A stretch of DNA of 64,000 bases, from positions 1-64,000 of the forward strand of contig URFL01000011.1 of assembly GCA_900547105.1 (NCBI GenBank). The letters are read 5' to 3'. Below are positions 17,546 to 25,475 of this stretch, one piece after another. This DNA comes from an uncultured Oscillospiraceae bacterium (lineage in GTDB: Bacteria > Bacillota > Clostridia > Oscillospirales > Acutalibacteraceae). The notes below the pieces were generated by a model, which ran no database searches, was not told the DNA's origin, and worked only from the letters and a program-made list of their open reading frames with translations. A program made the translations under genes and the position numbers. Every line of letters starts with the position of its first letter. Within the stretch, counting starts at the first letter, position 1.

Positions 17546-17779
17546 TTATCGCTTGTCCTTCGGCGGGCAGGGGTCGTTGCCATGGCTGTCGGGATTCTGG
17601 ATGGTGCCATCCTTGCGGTGCGGAATCAGTTCCGTACCCTGATTGATGCTCATTCTCCGCCCGGCATCCATGGCCTCTTTCTTGGTGTCGTAATGACCGC
17701 TGCTGCGTTTAGCGTTTTCGCGCTTTACATCCCAACCACCGTCTGGGTTGGGAACTACATGATGTTCTTTTCTTGCCAT
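17546..17779 (-). CDS. DUF2188 domain protein
   Basis: A 77-aa small basic protein with the DUF2188 pattern: HHVVPNPDGGWDVKRENAKR, then SGHYDTKKEAMDAGR and a C-terminal HRKDGTIQNPDSHGNDPCPP. DUF2188 proteins are small and of unknown function, and are often found on mobile elements or near defence genes. ATG follows AAAGGA. It lies between the beta-flower gene and hsdR in the restriction operon, so it is a candidate accessory factor. Confidence 0.8.
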   Translation of the reverse strand: MARKEHHVVPNPDGGWDVKRENAKRSSGHYDTKKEAMDAGRRMSINQGTELIPHRKDGTIQNPDSHGNDPCPPKDKR

Positions 17780-17793
17780 ATGGGTCCTTTCTC

Positions 17794-17821
17794 TTGACTT
17801 TTGTCAAGCGCATGCTACAAT
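17794..17821 (+). promoter_or_regulatory. Rightward sigma-A promoter inside the restriction operon
   Basis: TTGACT (17794-17799), 16-nt spacer, TACAAT (17816-17821) with an extended TGC just before the -10. It points against the operon. The -35 overlaps a small palindrome, TTGAC-TTTT-GTCAA (17794-17807), a possible operator or hairpin. Confidence 0.6.
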
Positions 17822-17827
17822 GAGCAT

Positions 17828-17899
17828 GTATAAGTTTGATTGCCCGTCTGCTTATATTGAGTGATTAAGTTGTAGCCGCAACTTAATCACTCTTTTTTT
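17828..17899 (+). ncRNA. Candidate small RNA (about 72 nt) with intrinsic terminator
   Basis: The promoter at 17794-17821 is followed by about 35 nt without a reading frame. A strong terminator comes next: GAGTGATTAAGTTG pairs with CAACTTAATCACTC around TAGCCG and is followed by seven T residues. The U-run is only on the plus-strand side, so the unit is oriented opposite to the hsd genes. It does not overlap any coding sequence. I do not recognise the RNA family. Confidence 0.5.
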
Positions 17900-17930
17900 G
17901 CCCTCATAGACACCACCGCCTTTCATCGAT

Positions 17931-18287
17931 TTATCGTACAAAGAACTGCTTGCCAGACAGCTGAGACCATGACAGTCTATTCAGCGGCCTCAGGCGCTTA
18001 AGTTCTCTCAGCGCCTTAAGTGGCCTTAACTGCTTCAGACTCTTCAACGGCTTCAACTGTTTCAGGGGTTTCAGCGGGCCTGAAACAGTTGTGTTTTCTG
18101 TAAAGAACACACAGTTGCCATTCAAGTCCCGAATCCAACCATCCCGAAACCAGCCAAACTGTCTGCCGTTATAGCCATATACTGCATCCTCGTGCAGATA
18201 TGCCACCGGTTCACCTGTGAACAGGTAGATGTGGATATCATCTTCCGTATAAGCTGTGGGACGTCCATGATTATCATAGAACACCAT
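17931..18287 (-). CDS. 4-fold beta-flower domain protein with Leu/Lys period-3 tail
   Basis: A 118-aa protein. The first about 65 residues match the short 4-fold beta-flower domain: YDNHGRPTAY, IYLFTGEPVAYL, and a final blade with YNGRQFGWFRDGWIRDL. The tail (about residues 70-105) is a repeat with leucine at every third position separated by Lys, Pro, Arg and Gln (PLKPLKQLKPLKSLKQLR). It is therefore strongly basic and may bind nucleic acid or form an extended helix (inference). Function is unknown. It is located between hsdS and DUF2188 in the restriction operon, a recurrent neighbourhood for this domain as far as I recall. Confidence 0.7.
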   Translation of the reverse strand: MVFYDNHGRPTAYTEDDIHIYLFTGEPVAYLHEDAVYGYNGRQFGWFRDGWIRDLNGNCVFFTENTTVSGPLKPLKQLKPLKSLKQLRPLKALRELKRLRPLNRLSWSQLSGKQFFVR

Positions 18288-18363
18288 AAGCGATTCCTCC
18301 TTTCTCTTTATTCGCCTATATTTCAGGGTTGCCGGTGCAGTTGCCGCTACACCGACGGTCCCG

Positions 18364-19647
18364 TTAAGCGTTCACGCGCACAAGTCCTGTCAGCAGAAGC
18401 TGCATCAGTGCTTTTTTGTACTTCCCAACCTCTGCCAACTCACGCTGATGAAGGGTGATAAGGTTGTCGAGCTGGCAGAAAAAAGCTCCGATAATCTTTT
18501 GTTCATATTCTGTTGGGATTGCGATTTCAAGATTTGCAACTTGTTCTAAAGACAAGTTTGGCTGTGCACCAATAGTTGGGTTTTTCTTGATGAAATCAGC
18601 AACTGCTTTACCTTTCAAATATGTTTTCACATAATCCAAGCAACCATCTTTAAGGCGAATTATGGCTAAAGCTTGATTTGTGTTAGCTGGCAAAATGCTT
18701 GAATTTACTGATGTCACACGCCCAAGAGTTCCAGCAATCGAGAATAAAATATCGTTTTCTTTTAACTGAGAACGACGTAAATATCCATTATGCTCATCAA
18801 GTGATATTTTCTGAGTTATTGTGATATTACCTGATGACTCATCAATGCTCTCAATCTTTACAAAGTTCACAACGCCTGTATTACTTTTGTCCAATGGAGT
18901 AGTACCCTTTGTTATCAAGGAAGCCATTTCACCCAACTTACGCTGTTCCCACGGGGCAGTAAATCCATTGAAGCGAATTTCCGGCACAGCCTGGCCTTCC
19001 TTTGGAAACATTTTTTCAAGGAAAAAACGCTTTACTTTTTTGATTTCTTCGATTTTTTGTTGCTCCAGTTCAATAATCTTGTCCTGCATGGTTAGAATCG
19101 AAGCAATCTTCTGCTGTTCCTTAACAGGAGGAATCGGCATGGCAAACTCGCCAAGACGACTAAAATACATTCTTGTTCGCGTGCTGCCCTTTTTCTGCGC
19201 ACTACAATAAACCTTGAATTCCTTCATGTTGTTCAGATATGAAACAAGCATATCCTGATGAAGACCATCTGACGTTGTAAAAACTGGATACTCCGGACTC
19301 ACCAGAACCGAGTTACCCATTCTGTTGACATTGAAGCGGAAAATATCATCGTCGCTCATATGGCGATAAGTAACATACCCCTCCGGTACCACATGGAATC
19401 CACCAGATGTTTCTTCATAGCGCTGATCATTATAATACTCCGACTGTAGCATCAAACCTTGTCTGGATGATGTTGCCAGCGGATATGCCTCGGTGTCATT
19501 GGAAAATTCATCATAAGGCACCAAGTATTTACCGATCTTCTCGTATTCCCAATCCACAGGGCGAAGTTGATGGTTTTGGAAAACATACCCCTCCGGCACT
19601 TCGCCACGACGAACCGCCTCTATTCGTTTTTTGATTGATTCTTTCAT
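18364..19647 (-). CDS. hsdS: Type I restriction enzyme, S (specificity) subunit, full length
   Basis: A 427-aa specificity subunit with two target recognition domains, about residues 20-175 and 225-385. Each is followed by a conserved helical spacer (KEQQKIASILTMQDKIIELEQQ and EYEQKIIGAFFCQLDNLITLHQ). TRD2 opens with the usual FNGFTAPWEQRKLGEMA. It sets the bipartite DNA target for methylation and cleavage. ATG follows AGAGGA. The first TRD is preceded by an unusual 30-residue lead (KKRIEAVRRGEVPEGY). The operon also encodes a separate half-length S protein, so two alternative specificities may exist. Confidence 0.93.
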   Translation of the reverse strand: MKESIKKRIEAVRRGEVPEGYVFQNHQLRPVDWEYEKIGKYLVPYDEFSNDTEAYPLATSSRQGLMLQSEYYNDQRYEETSGGFHVVPEGYVTYRHMSDDDIFRFNVNRMGNSVLVSPEYPVFTTSDGLHQDMLVSYLNNMKEFKVYCSAQKKGSTRTRMYFSRLGEFAMPIPPVKEQQKIASILTMQDKIIELEQQKIEEIKKVKRFFLEKMFPKEGQAVPEIRFNGFTAPWEQRKLGEMASLITKGTTPLDKSNTGVVNFVKIESIDESSGNITITQKISLDEHNGYLRRSQLKENDILFSIAGTLGRVTSVNSSILPANTNQALAIIRLKDGCLDYVKTYLKGKAVADFIKKNPTIGAQPNLSLEQVANLEIAIPTEYEQKIIGAFFCQLDNLITLHQRELAEVGKYKKALMQLLLTGLVRVNA

Positions 19648-19662
19648 AGTTCAATCCTCTAT

Positions 19663-19788
19663 CTATAAATTGCGTAGCGCAGTAGCGAAGCTTGCATCGC
19701 CGGTGGTAAGCAGTGCGACAGAGTATGCGGCAAATGATGCCGCCTTGGTAATGGCGGAGATAAGCTGGGAATTAACAAACTGTACCAT
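19663..19788 (-). CDS. Small hydrophobic peptide between dinD and hsdS (41 aa)
   Basis: A 41-codon frame starting at ATG 19788 with AAAGGAG 9 nt upstream. It ends 15 nt before the hsdS start. The product is fairly hydrophobic in the middle (ITKAASFAAYSVALLTTG) and may be membrane-associated. A TTG start at 19872, overlapping the dinD stop, would give 69 aa in the same frame. I recognise no family. It could be a translation-coupling leader for hsdS or a genuine small protein. Confidence 0.4.
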   Translation of the reverse strand: MVQFVNSQLISAITKAASFAAYSVALLTTGDASFATALRNL

Positions 19789-19868
19789 TGGCATCATCTC
19801 CTTTGCTCTTATATAGGTTAGTGCGAATGGGATGCAAGCCCCTACCGTCTCCACAAATAAGTGGTAAT

Positions 19869-20714
19869 TCAATTATCGCCGCCGGACTTCAGTTTCCGTT
19901 TTTCCTGCTCTCGCTCGATCTGAGCAATACTTTTCTGAGGTGTCGGCAAATCTTCCGGCATGGTACCGCCCAGTTCCTGGATGGTCTGGCGAACCTTCTT
20001 ACCAACCTGGTAGTGGGTATCATACGCTGCCTGCTTCCCCTGGATATTCTCCCGGCGTAGCTTCTCGTCAGTCTGTGTCGCCCGGAAGAGATTGGCGGCC
20101 AGTTCAGTGCTGCCCATGTGATCCAGAATCTTCTGGCTCTTCTTTAAACCCTTCCGAGCGTGGATCTCCTTAGCACCAAGGCCACCATACAGGCCTTGGT
20201 ATCCTTTGTTCTGGAAAATCGCATATTCCCTCCGATCAGCGATACCCGCCATCTGCGCAGCCTCTGCCAACGACTTATTATGTGCAGTCATCTCATTCCG
20301 GATTGCCAGACGTTTCTGATCCTCCGACATTTGCTCGTAGTTATCAATCAGTTCCTGCTGCCGTGTCTTTACCGCAAAATAGGACTGACCAATGGCGATA
20401 ACCTCCTTCCGGGGATCGCCATTCATCACAATCAGATAACAGGCATACCGGGAAAGCATGACATCATCGATCTGACGTTCTGCACCGGAGCCGATGTCAA
20501 CCATTTTGCCGACGTCGGCAAAATGGTCCTCAACTGCGAAACCGCTGTTCTTACAAGCAAGCTTGGCACGCTCGATGGCATCCGAGAAACGGCGCCACTG
20601 GGCATATTCCAGGACCAACTGGAGTTCACGAGCCAGCCAGTATTCTTCGCCGTATTCGTTGACGTGCTTAATGCTCTCAAAGGTCTGCTCACTGTATTTT
20701 ACAAGTTCACTCAT
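19869..20714 (-). CDS. dinD: DNA damage-inducible protein D
   Basis: A 281-aa protein with the DinD layout. An N-terminal BRO/Rha-like DNA-binding region (FESIKHVNEYGEEYWLARELQ, VLEYAQWRRFSDAIERAK) is followed by LSRYACYLIVMNGDPRKEVI, and then a helical middle and a long basic helix. DinD is LOS/SOS-associated in enterobacteria and has been linked to modulation of RecA; its role in restriction loci is not established. It overlaps hsdM by 4 nt (ATGA), so it is translated with it. Its position between hsdM and hsdS suggests a role tied to DNA breaks made by the enzyme (inference). Confidence 0.9.
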   Translation of the reverse strand: MSELVKYSEQTFESIKHVNEYGEEYWLARELQLVLEYAQWRRFSDAIERAKLACKNSGFAVEDHFADVGKMVDIGSGAERQIDDVMLSRYACYLIVMNGDPRKEVIAIGQSYFAVKTRQQELIDNYEQMSEDQKRLAIRNEMTAHNKSLAEAAQMAGIADRREYAIFQNKGYQGLYGGLGAKEIHARKGLKKSQKILDHMGSTELAANLFRATQTDEKLRRENIQGKQAAYDTHYQVGKKVRQTIQELGGTMPEDLPTPQKSIAQIEREQEKRKLKSGGDN

Positions 20715-22297
20715 AAACCAAGCTCCTTCAGATACTGAGCCATCTGGGCTTCGACCACTGCGATCTCTGCATTGATGCGCTCAATGTTGCCCTGCACTTC
20801 TTCGATGTCGATGAGTTTCTCTTCCTCAAAGGTGTCCACATAGCGAGGGATGTTCAGGTTGAACTCATTAGCCTTAATTTCTTCAAAAGAAGCCACATGA
20901 GCGAACCTCTCTACATCCGCCCGGTCGGTATAGGCACGAAAGATATCGTCGATATGGCACTGATCCAGCTTGTTCTGGTTTTTGTCCTTGCGGTATCTCA
21001 GCTTGCCTTCCGCATCCTTGCCGGAAGCGTCGATGAAGAGGACATCGCTGGTGGCACGATTTTTCTTAAACACCAGAATACATGCCGGGATGGAGGTGCC
21101 ATAGAACAGATTGGCAGGCAAACCAATAACAGCATCCAGCAGATTCTTCTCTATGACGGTCTGACGGATACGGCCTTCCGCAGAACCTCTAAACAGAACG
21201 CCATGAGGAACAACCGCAGCCATGCGGCCATTGCTCCGTAACGAATGGAGCATGTGTAGCAGGAATGCCCAGTCGCCCTTACTCGCAGGGGGTACACCCC
21301 AGTCAAAACGATGGAACCGGTCTAGGTTGGCGGTCATCTTGAATTTCTTGTCCTTATCGTTGCCGCCGTCCTCCTGACCGCCAGGATTGAAACCCTCTGC
21401 CCACTTGTCCAAGGAAAACGGCATATTGGCGACAATCACATCGAATTGCTTCAGATTGCCATCGGAATCCAGATGCTGGGGATTGGCCAGTGTATCACCC
21501 CAGGCAATGTCATTGGGGTTGACATGGATTCCATGGATGAAGAGATTCATTCTGGCCATGGACCAGGAAGAACCATTCATTTCCTGACCGTAGATCGCAA
21601 CCTGATCCAGATTACCAGCCTGACGAGCAGTACGGATCAGCAGCGAAGCAGAGCCACATGTGGGATCGTAAATAGAGTCACCGGCCCTGGGCGCAGTCAA
21701 CATACCCATCAGTTCAGAAACCATGCTCGGAGTAAAGAAACTGCCTGCCTTTTTGCCGGCTTCAGCGGCAAATTCGCCGACCATGTATTCATAGGCATCA
21801 CCGATTACATATGCAGGATCTTCACCGGGGCCAACTTCAATCTGGGAAGGCTCCAGGCACAAAAGCTTAAAATCCTCCAGAAGCGTACGCAGTTTGGTTA
21901 CCTTCTGTTGAGGATTGCCCAGCATGGATTCACTGTTGAAATTGATGCTGCGGAACACACCTCGCAGTTCGGTGTTACCGTCTTGGATACCTTGCAGGGC
22001 GGTATTGATCATTTCCCCGATTTTGGGATCAAATCGGTTCTCGTAGAGATAATCAAATCGTTCCTTCTCCCCAAGGACGAAAGGCAGATTCTTTTTGGCC
22101 CGTTCAATGCGGACCTGGTTGCCCTTGTACCGTTCCTCCAGATCTCTGAGGAATTCCTTGTAGGTGTCATCCAGATATTTTAGGAACAGCATGGATAGGA
22201 CGAAGTCTTTATAGTTTGCTGCATCAATCGTACCGCGGAAGGTTCCTGCCGCCTTCCACAGCGTCGCCTTAATATCCTGAGAAGTAGTCTTGCTCAT
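20711..22297 (-). CDS. hsdM: Type I restriction enzyme, M (methyltransferase) subunit
   Basis: A 528-aa N6-adenine methyltransferase subunit. An N-terminal helical HsdM domain (residues 8-150, LWKAAGTFRGTIDAANYKDF) is followed by the catalytic domain. SAM motif I is YDPTCGSASLLI. The catalytic motif IV is NMPF (in VANMPFSLDKW) where NPPF or NPPY is usual, a substitution tolerated in several HsdM groups. ATG lies within the end of the upstream half-S gene (4-nt overlap) and dinD overlaps its stop, so the three form a tight translational unit. Confidence 0.95.
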   Translation of the reverse strand: MSKTTSQDIKATLWKAAGTFRGTIDAANYKDFVLSMLFLKYLDDTYKEFLRDLEERYKGNQVRIERAKKNLPFVLGEKERFDYLYENRFDPKIGEMINTALQGIQDGNTELRGVFRSINFNSESMLGNPQQKVTKLRTLLEDFKLLCLEPSQIEVGPGEDPAYVIGDAYEYMVGEFAAEAGKKAGSFFTPSMVSELMGMLTAPRAGDSIYDPTCGSASLLIRTARQAGNLDQVAIYGQEMNGSSWSMARMNLFIHGIHVNPNDIAWGDTLANPQHLDSDGNLKQFDVIVANMPFSLDKWAEGFNPGGQEDGGNDKDKKFKMTANLDRFHRFDWGVPPASKGDWAFLLHMLHSLRSNGRMAAVVPHGVLFRGSAEGRIRQTVIEKNLLDAVIGLPANLFYGTSIPACILVFKKNRATSDVLFIDASGKDAEGKLRYRKDKNQNKLDQCHIDDIFRAYTDRADVERFAHVASFEEIKANEFNLNIPRYVDTFEEEKLIDIEEVQGNIERINAEIAVVEAQMAQYLKELGL

Positions 22298-22875
22298 CTT
22301 CCATTTCCTCCACCGTTTATTATTTGGGAAACCAGCGACGACATCAGCCTATCGTTTTCGGTCATATATTCATTCAGAAGCTGCTTGCGCTTTCGGCTGA
22401 GTTTCCAGATGGCGCCAACCTTGCGCTGTTCTAATAAAGGGATAACCGGAATTGTGATACCTGCCATTTTTTTGACAGATACCGCTTTGATTGCTGCCGC
22501 ACTACCGGTCATATGCTCCACCTGTCCAAGGATATCTTTCTGTTCCAGCAGATAGCCCAGATAGTCAGGATCGATCTCAGCGCCGGGCCTAACAACAAGA
22601 ATGTTTTGCGATGCCACCATGCCTACAGATTCCAACGCAACCACATGCACAAACGAGGGGTTTAGACGTTTAACCAGAATGTCACCCACGGACAGTAACT
22701 GTTTGTTCGTAAGTTCATCACTTCGCCTCTGCACATCCACTTCGTTCATCAGGCCCGTATCCGTAAAGCTGTTAGGCTGAACCACGCTATACCTGTACTT
22801 GCCCTTATCCGCAAAGCCAGTCAAACCGGCCATAATCTCCGCTACATCACCAAGACGCTTTCCAGTAGAATCCAC
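22294..22875 (-). CDS. Half-length type I specificity protein (single TRD)
   Basis: A 193-aa protein with one S-type target recognition domain (RLGDVAEIMAGLTGFADKGK through the LEQKDILGQVEHMTGSAA segment) and a C-terminal helical spacer (LLEQRKVGAIWKLSRKRKQL). It has no second TRD. Half S proteins can dimerise to mimic a full subunit. It is the first gene of the operon, with GTG start, AAGGAGGGG upstream and a strong promoter. Full-length HsdS lies 2.6 kb downstream. It could direct methylation at a second target, act as a competitor, or be a surviving fragment; the clean start and spacing argue against simple decay. Confidence 0.8.
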   Translation of the reverse strand: MDSTGKRLGDVAEIMAGLTGFADKGKYRYSVVQPNSFTDTGLMNEVDVQRRSDELTNKQLLSVGDILVKRLNPSFVHVVALESVGMVASQNILVVRPGAEIDPDYLGYLLEQKDILGQVEHMTGSAAAIKAVSVKKMAGITIPVIPLLEQRKVGAIWKLSRKRKQLLNEYMTENDRLMSSLVSQIINGGGNGR

Positions 22876-22896
22876 TGCGATCCCCTCCTTGAGAAT

Positions 22897-22925
22897 ACTA
22901 TATCACCGCCCACCATGTTTGTCAA
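22897..22925 (-). promoter_or_regulatory. Promoter of the restriction-modification operon
   Basis: Leftward TTGACA (22925-22920), 17-nt spacer, TATAGT (22902-22897), about 20 nt before the first ribosome binding site. It is near consensus and so probably strong and constitutive. Confidence 0.85.
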
Positions 22926-23094
22926 TATATTATTTAGTTAAGTAGTAACTTTCAATTTCTGAGATCTATATAACTGAACAAATCGTTATTAATTGTCGTT
23001 TAACAATAGTAAGCGCCGCACAGATCGGTTTATAAACCAGAGGACAATTCAGAATGTCTTTACCTGTTTGATTGACCCGTTACCGCAGACAAGG

Positions 23095-23478
23095 TTACAT
23101 AACATAGACGTAGATCAGGTCGTTATTGACCATCTCCATCGCCCTGCTTCGGATGTTGTTCATCCTGCTGACCCATTCCATTTGGTGGTCTGCCTTGAGT
23201 TGCTCTGTGATACCTTCGCTTGTTGCCATCTGTTTTACCAGCCGAAGGAACATTTCCTCTGCTTGACGGTCGATGTCGGCAAGATAACCATTTAACTTGC
23301 CGCTGGTGAGAAGCGTCGCATAGGTTGCCCGGCAACGCTCTTTCAGATAGCGCCGGTGGCGGTGCCCCCACACGCCGATGGGCTGCTGTTCTTCCTCGGG
23401 CAGTTCCAGATCAGGGAGGAGATAATCCCCAACCTGCGTGTAAGTCCCGCCCATTTCCTCAAAAATTGTTTTTGCCAT
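23095..23478 (-). CDS. TnpV-family transposon-encoded protein
   Basis: A 127-aa protein matching the TnpV family of firmicute mobile elements: TYTQVGDYLLPDLELPEEEQ, the basic motif GHRHRRYLKE, and the C-terminal EGITEQLKADHQMEWVSRMN. The biochemical role is unknown. It lies 9 nt behind the MobV relaxase gene and is probably co-transcribed with it. The last few residues (IYVYVM) look like a replaced tail. Confidence 0.85.
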   Translation of the reverse strand: MAKTIFEEMGGTYTQVGDYLLPDLELPEEEQQPIGVWGHRHRRYLKERCRATYATLLTSGKLNGYLADIDRQAEEMFLRLVKQMATSEGITEQLKADHQMEWVSRMNNIRSRAMEMVNNDLIYVYVM

Positions 23479-23487
23479 TGTCTGTTC

Positions 23488-24672
23488 CTACCTTTCAAAA
23501 TTTGTATTTTTGCGTCTTGTGCGCTGGGTTTGCTTTCGCTGCTGCTCCATATCTTTTGCCTGTGCAATCAGATTGTCGATCTGCCGACTTCCAAGAACCT
23601 TCCGCAGGAAGCGGAAATCCTTTAATTCAGAGCGCAGAACCGTATTTTCTCCTTTGAGCCGGTCGTTAGTTGCGGTCAGATGCTCGTTTTCCCGGCAGAG
23701 CCGACCGTTGGTGTTATTCAGCCGGTGGTAGCTGTCTAGTGCCTGATAATAGTGATAGAACACCTCTCGAATGACCTCTTTCAGCTTTTTAATCAACGGA
23801 TCGACGAACCGCTGTTTGTAGGTCTTGGCGGCCATCAGCGTGGGCGGATCGGGAAGCTGAAACTCTGTGTCCGTTTCAATTCGCTGCTCCAGCTTTTCAA
23901 TAGAATGTGACCCCTGATCAAAGTTGTCGATCCGACTCTGCATCGTTTCCAGCTCGTCCTGCTTTTCGGCCAGTGTGTTGTCCAACACAGCGATCTCATT
24001 CTCCCGTTCCTGCTTCTTGTAGTCCAGAACGGAGAGGTGCTTTTCGTGGGTGCCTTTCTGTTCCCACTGAATGTTGTACCGCTCCATCACGGCGGCCAGC
24101 TGTTCTTTTTCGGACTGTACCCACTGTGACCACTCGGTAGCACCTCGTGTCCCGCCCTTGAAGCCTTGTGCCGCCAGCGCCTGCTTCAGCGACACACGGG
24201 TATCAAGCCCACGCTTGCTCCCGGTGGTGAACGACACAAAGTCAATATGAATATGGGGTGTAGCCTCGTCCATATGGAGGTGTGCCGAGAACACCCGGAG
24301 GTTGGGGTTGCGCTCCTGAAAGCCCTGATAATATTCGTCCAGTACCTGCCGAGCCAATTCCGCATACTCGCCGGTGGCGCTCATATCCTCTTTGTTCCCA
24401 ATTTGCAGAATGATCTCGTGGAAGGGCTTCTCCTGATTGCCGGAGCGGATTTTTTCATAGTAGTTTGGAATGCGCCTGTCTGCACGAGTCTGCTTCTCAT
24501 CATAGCGTTTCAGAGCTTCATCGAAAAGCTGGTGGTACACGGTCTGGATGCGCTCATTGCAGTAGTCGATGTTCAAGTACGTGCGGCTCCCGTCCACATT
24601 CTCCGCCCGAAATTTGCGGCTGTTGTGGTTGACGGAGCCTTTACCAACCTCGGCACTGATCGTTCTCTTCAT
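23488..24672 (-). CDS. MobV-family relaxase (plasmid recombination/mobilization protein)
   Basis: A 394-aa Pre/Mob-type relaxase. The three-His metal site is HLHMDEATPHIHIDF (residues 131-145), characteristic of MobV enzymes that nick at oriT and transfer single-stranded DNA using a host conjugation system. An N-terminal NHNSRKF motif and a long C-terminal coiled coil (about residues 190-390) are also typical. The ATG at 24672 lies inside the integrase remnant, and I see no good ribosome binding site, so expression is uncertain. It is evidence that this part of the island is, or was, a mobilizable element. Confidence 0.88.
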   Translation of the reverse strand: MKRTISAEVGKGSVNHNSRKFRAENVDGSRTYLNIDYCNERIQTVYHQLFDEALKRYDEKQTRADRRIPNYYEKIRSGNQEKPFHEIILQIGNKEDMSATGEYAELARQVLDEYYQGFQERNPNLRVFSAHLHMDEATPHIHIDFVSFTTGSKRGLDTRVSLKQALAAQGFKGGTRGATEWSQWVQSEKEQLAAVMERYNIQWEQKGTHEKHLSVLDYKKQERENEIAVLDNTLAEKQDELETMQSRIDNFDQGSHSIEKLEQRIETDTEFQLPDPPTLMAAKTYKQRFVDPLIKKLKEVIREVFYHYYQALDSYHRLNNTNGRLCRENEHLTATNDRLKGENTVLRSELKDFRFLRKVLGSRQIDNLIAQAKDMEQQRKQTQRTRRKNTNFER

Positions 24673-25054
24673 ACACCGGCGAGTAGGGAGCCCCATCCTT
24701 GTCACGATAGTTGATTAACTCATTCTGCCACCGAACGATCTGCTGCGGGGTGATGCTGCTCATTTTGAGCTTTCCAAAATAGGGGAGCAACTTGGTGCGG
24801 ATGATGTGTTCCTTGCTCTCCCAGGTGCTGTCCTTGATGCGGTTGCGTCGATCTTCCTCATAATGCTCCACAAAACTTCGGAAGGTCATATCCAAATCGG
24901 AACCCAATTTGTTAAGCTGTTCCCGCTCCCAGCTTTGCGCCTCCCGTTTTGTCTGAAAGCCACGCTTCTGGGATTGCTTTCGTTCTCCGTTCCAATCCGT
25001 GTATCGATAAATGACCCGCCAAGTGTTGGTTTTCGGTTCCTTATAAACTGCCAA
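24641..25054 (-). pseudogene. Truncated tyrosine integrase (Tn916-like), catalytic domain missing
   Basis: A 137-aa frame covering only the arm-type DNA-binding domain (TWRVIYRYTDWNGERKQSQK, residues about 10-50) and the SAM-like core-binding domain (FVEHYEEDRRNRIKDSTWES through ITPQQIVRWQNELINY). A complete relative is about 380-400 aa. The family sequence stops after YSPVY; the frame then runs 8 more residues into the relaxase start region and ends. The catalytic Arg-His-Arg-Tyr domain is absent, so this protein cannot recombine DNA. The junction with the MobV gene suggests a deletion or insertion between two element modules. Confidence 0.85.
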
Positions 25055-25059
25055 TGCGA

Positions 25060-25251
25060 TTACTCCTTCCTTTCTGCACCGTAACAGGTGCGCTCCATAA
25101 AATACTTTCTGTTCACTCGCCCTGAGATGGCCAAAATGCCTTTTTCTTTCAGTTCGGCATTTAACCTCTGGACAATTTTGTAGGCGTAGGATTTAGAAAC
25201 GCCCAATTCCTGCGCTACTTCCTCTACTCTCATAAAGCTTGTGTTTTCCAT
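25060..25251 (-). CDS. Excisionase-like small HTH protein
   Basis: A 63-aa protein with a MerR/excisionase-type winged HTH: MRVEEVAQELGVSKSYAYKI, followed by a basic wing (SGRVNRKYFMERT). It sits 5 nt upstream of the integrase remnant, the classic xis-int order. It would help the integrase excise the element and may act as a repressor. With the integrase truncated it has no partner here. Confidence 0.8.
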   Translation of the reverse strand: MENTSFMRVEEVAQELGVSKSYAYKIVQRLNAELKEKGILAISGRVNRKYFMERTCYGAERKE

Positions 25252-25390
25252 TTCATCACCCCTTTCATCTACATATAGTTCTCTTATTTCGTGTCGGAGA
25301 ACTTTCTGGCCGCATTCCGATTTGCCCGAGCGGTTACGCCATTACCGTGGCGCACGACGGATATTTAGTTGTCTGCAAGCAGCTTAACAC

Positions 25391-25433
25391 TATTTGCTAT
25401 AGTCATTATACTAAGCGTATTTGCTATTGTCAA
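25391..25433 (-). promoter_or_regulatory. Leftward xis/int promoter with repeated operator
   Basis: Leftward TTGACA (25433-25428), 17-nt spacer, TATAAT (25410-25405). The decamer TATTTGCTAT occurs at 25391-25400 and 25418-25427, overlapping the spacer and flanking the -10. A related CTTTTGCTAT lies at 25465-25474 next to the divergent promoter. The repeats are probable binding sites for the adjacent XRE regulator (inference). The rest of the 289-nt gap (25252-25390) shows no gene. Confidence 0.7.
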
Positions 25434-25475
25434 GAGGTTTGCGGAAAAATGTTTAACTTTTTTGCTTTTGCTATC

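Noticed and set aside
17794..17807. TTGAC-TTTT-GTCAA as a terminator of the DUF2188 leader
   Set aside because: The stem has only five pairs and no U-run in either direction; it overlaps a good rightward -35 instead.
22294..22875. The half S gene as a pseudogene fragment of a full hsdS
   Set aside because: It has its own strong promoter, a good ribosome binding site, a natural stop overlapping hsdM, and a complete TRD plus spacer helix. A functional half subunit is more likely, though decay is not excluded.
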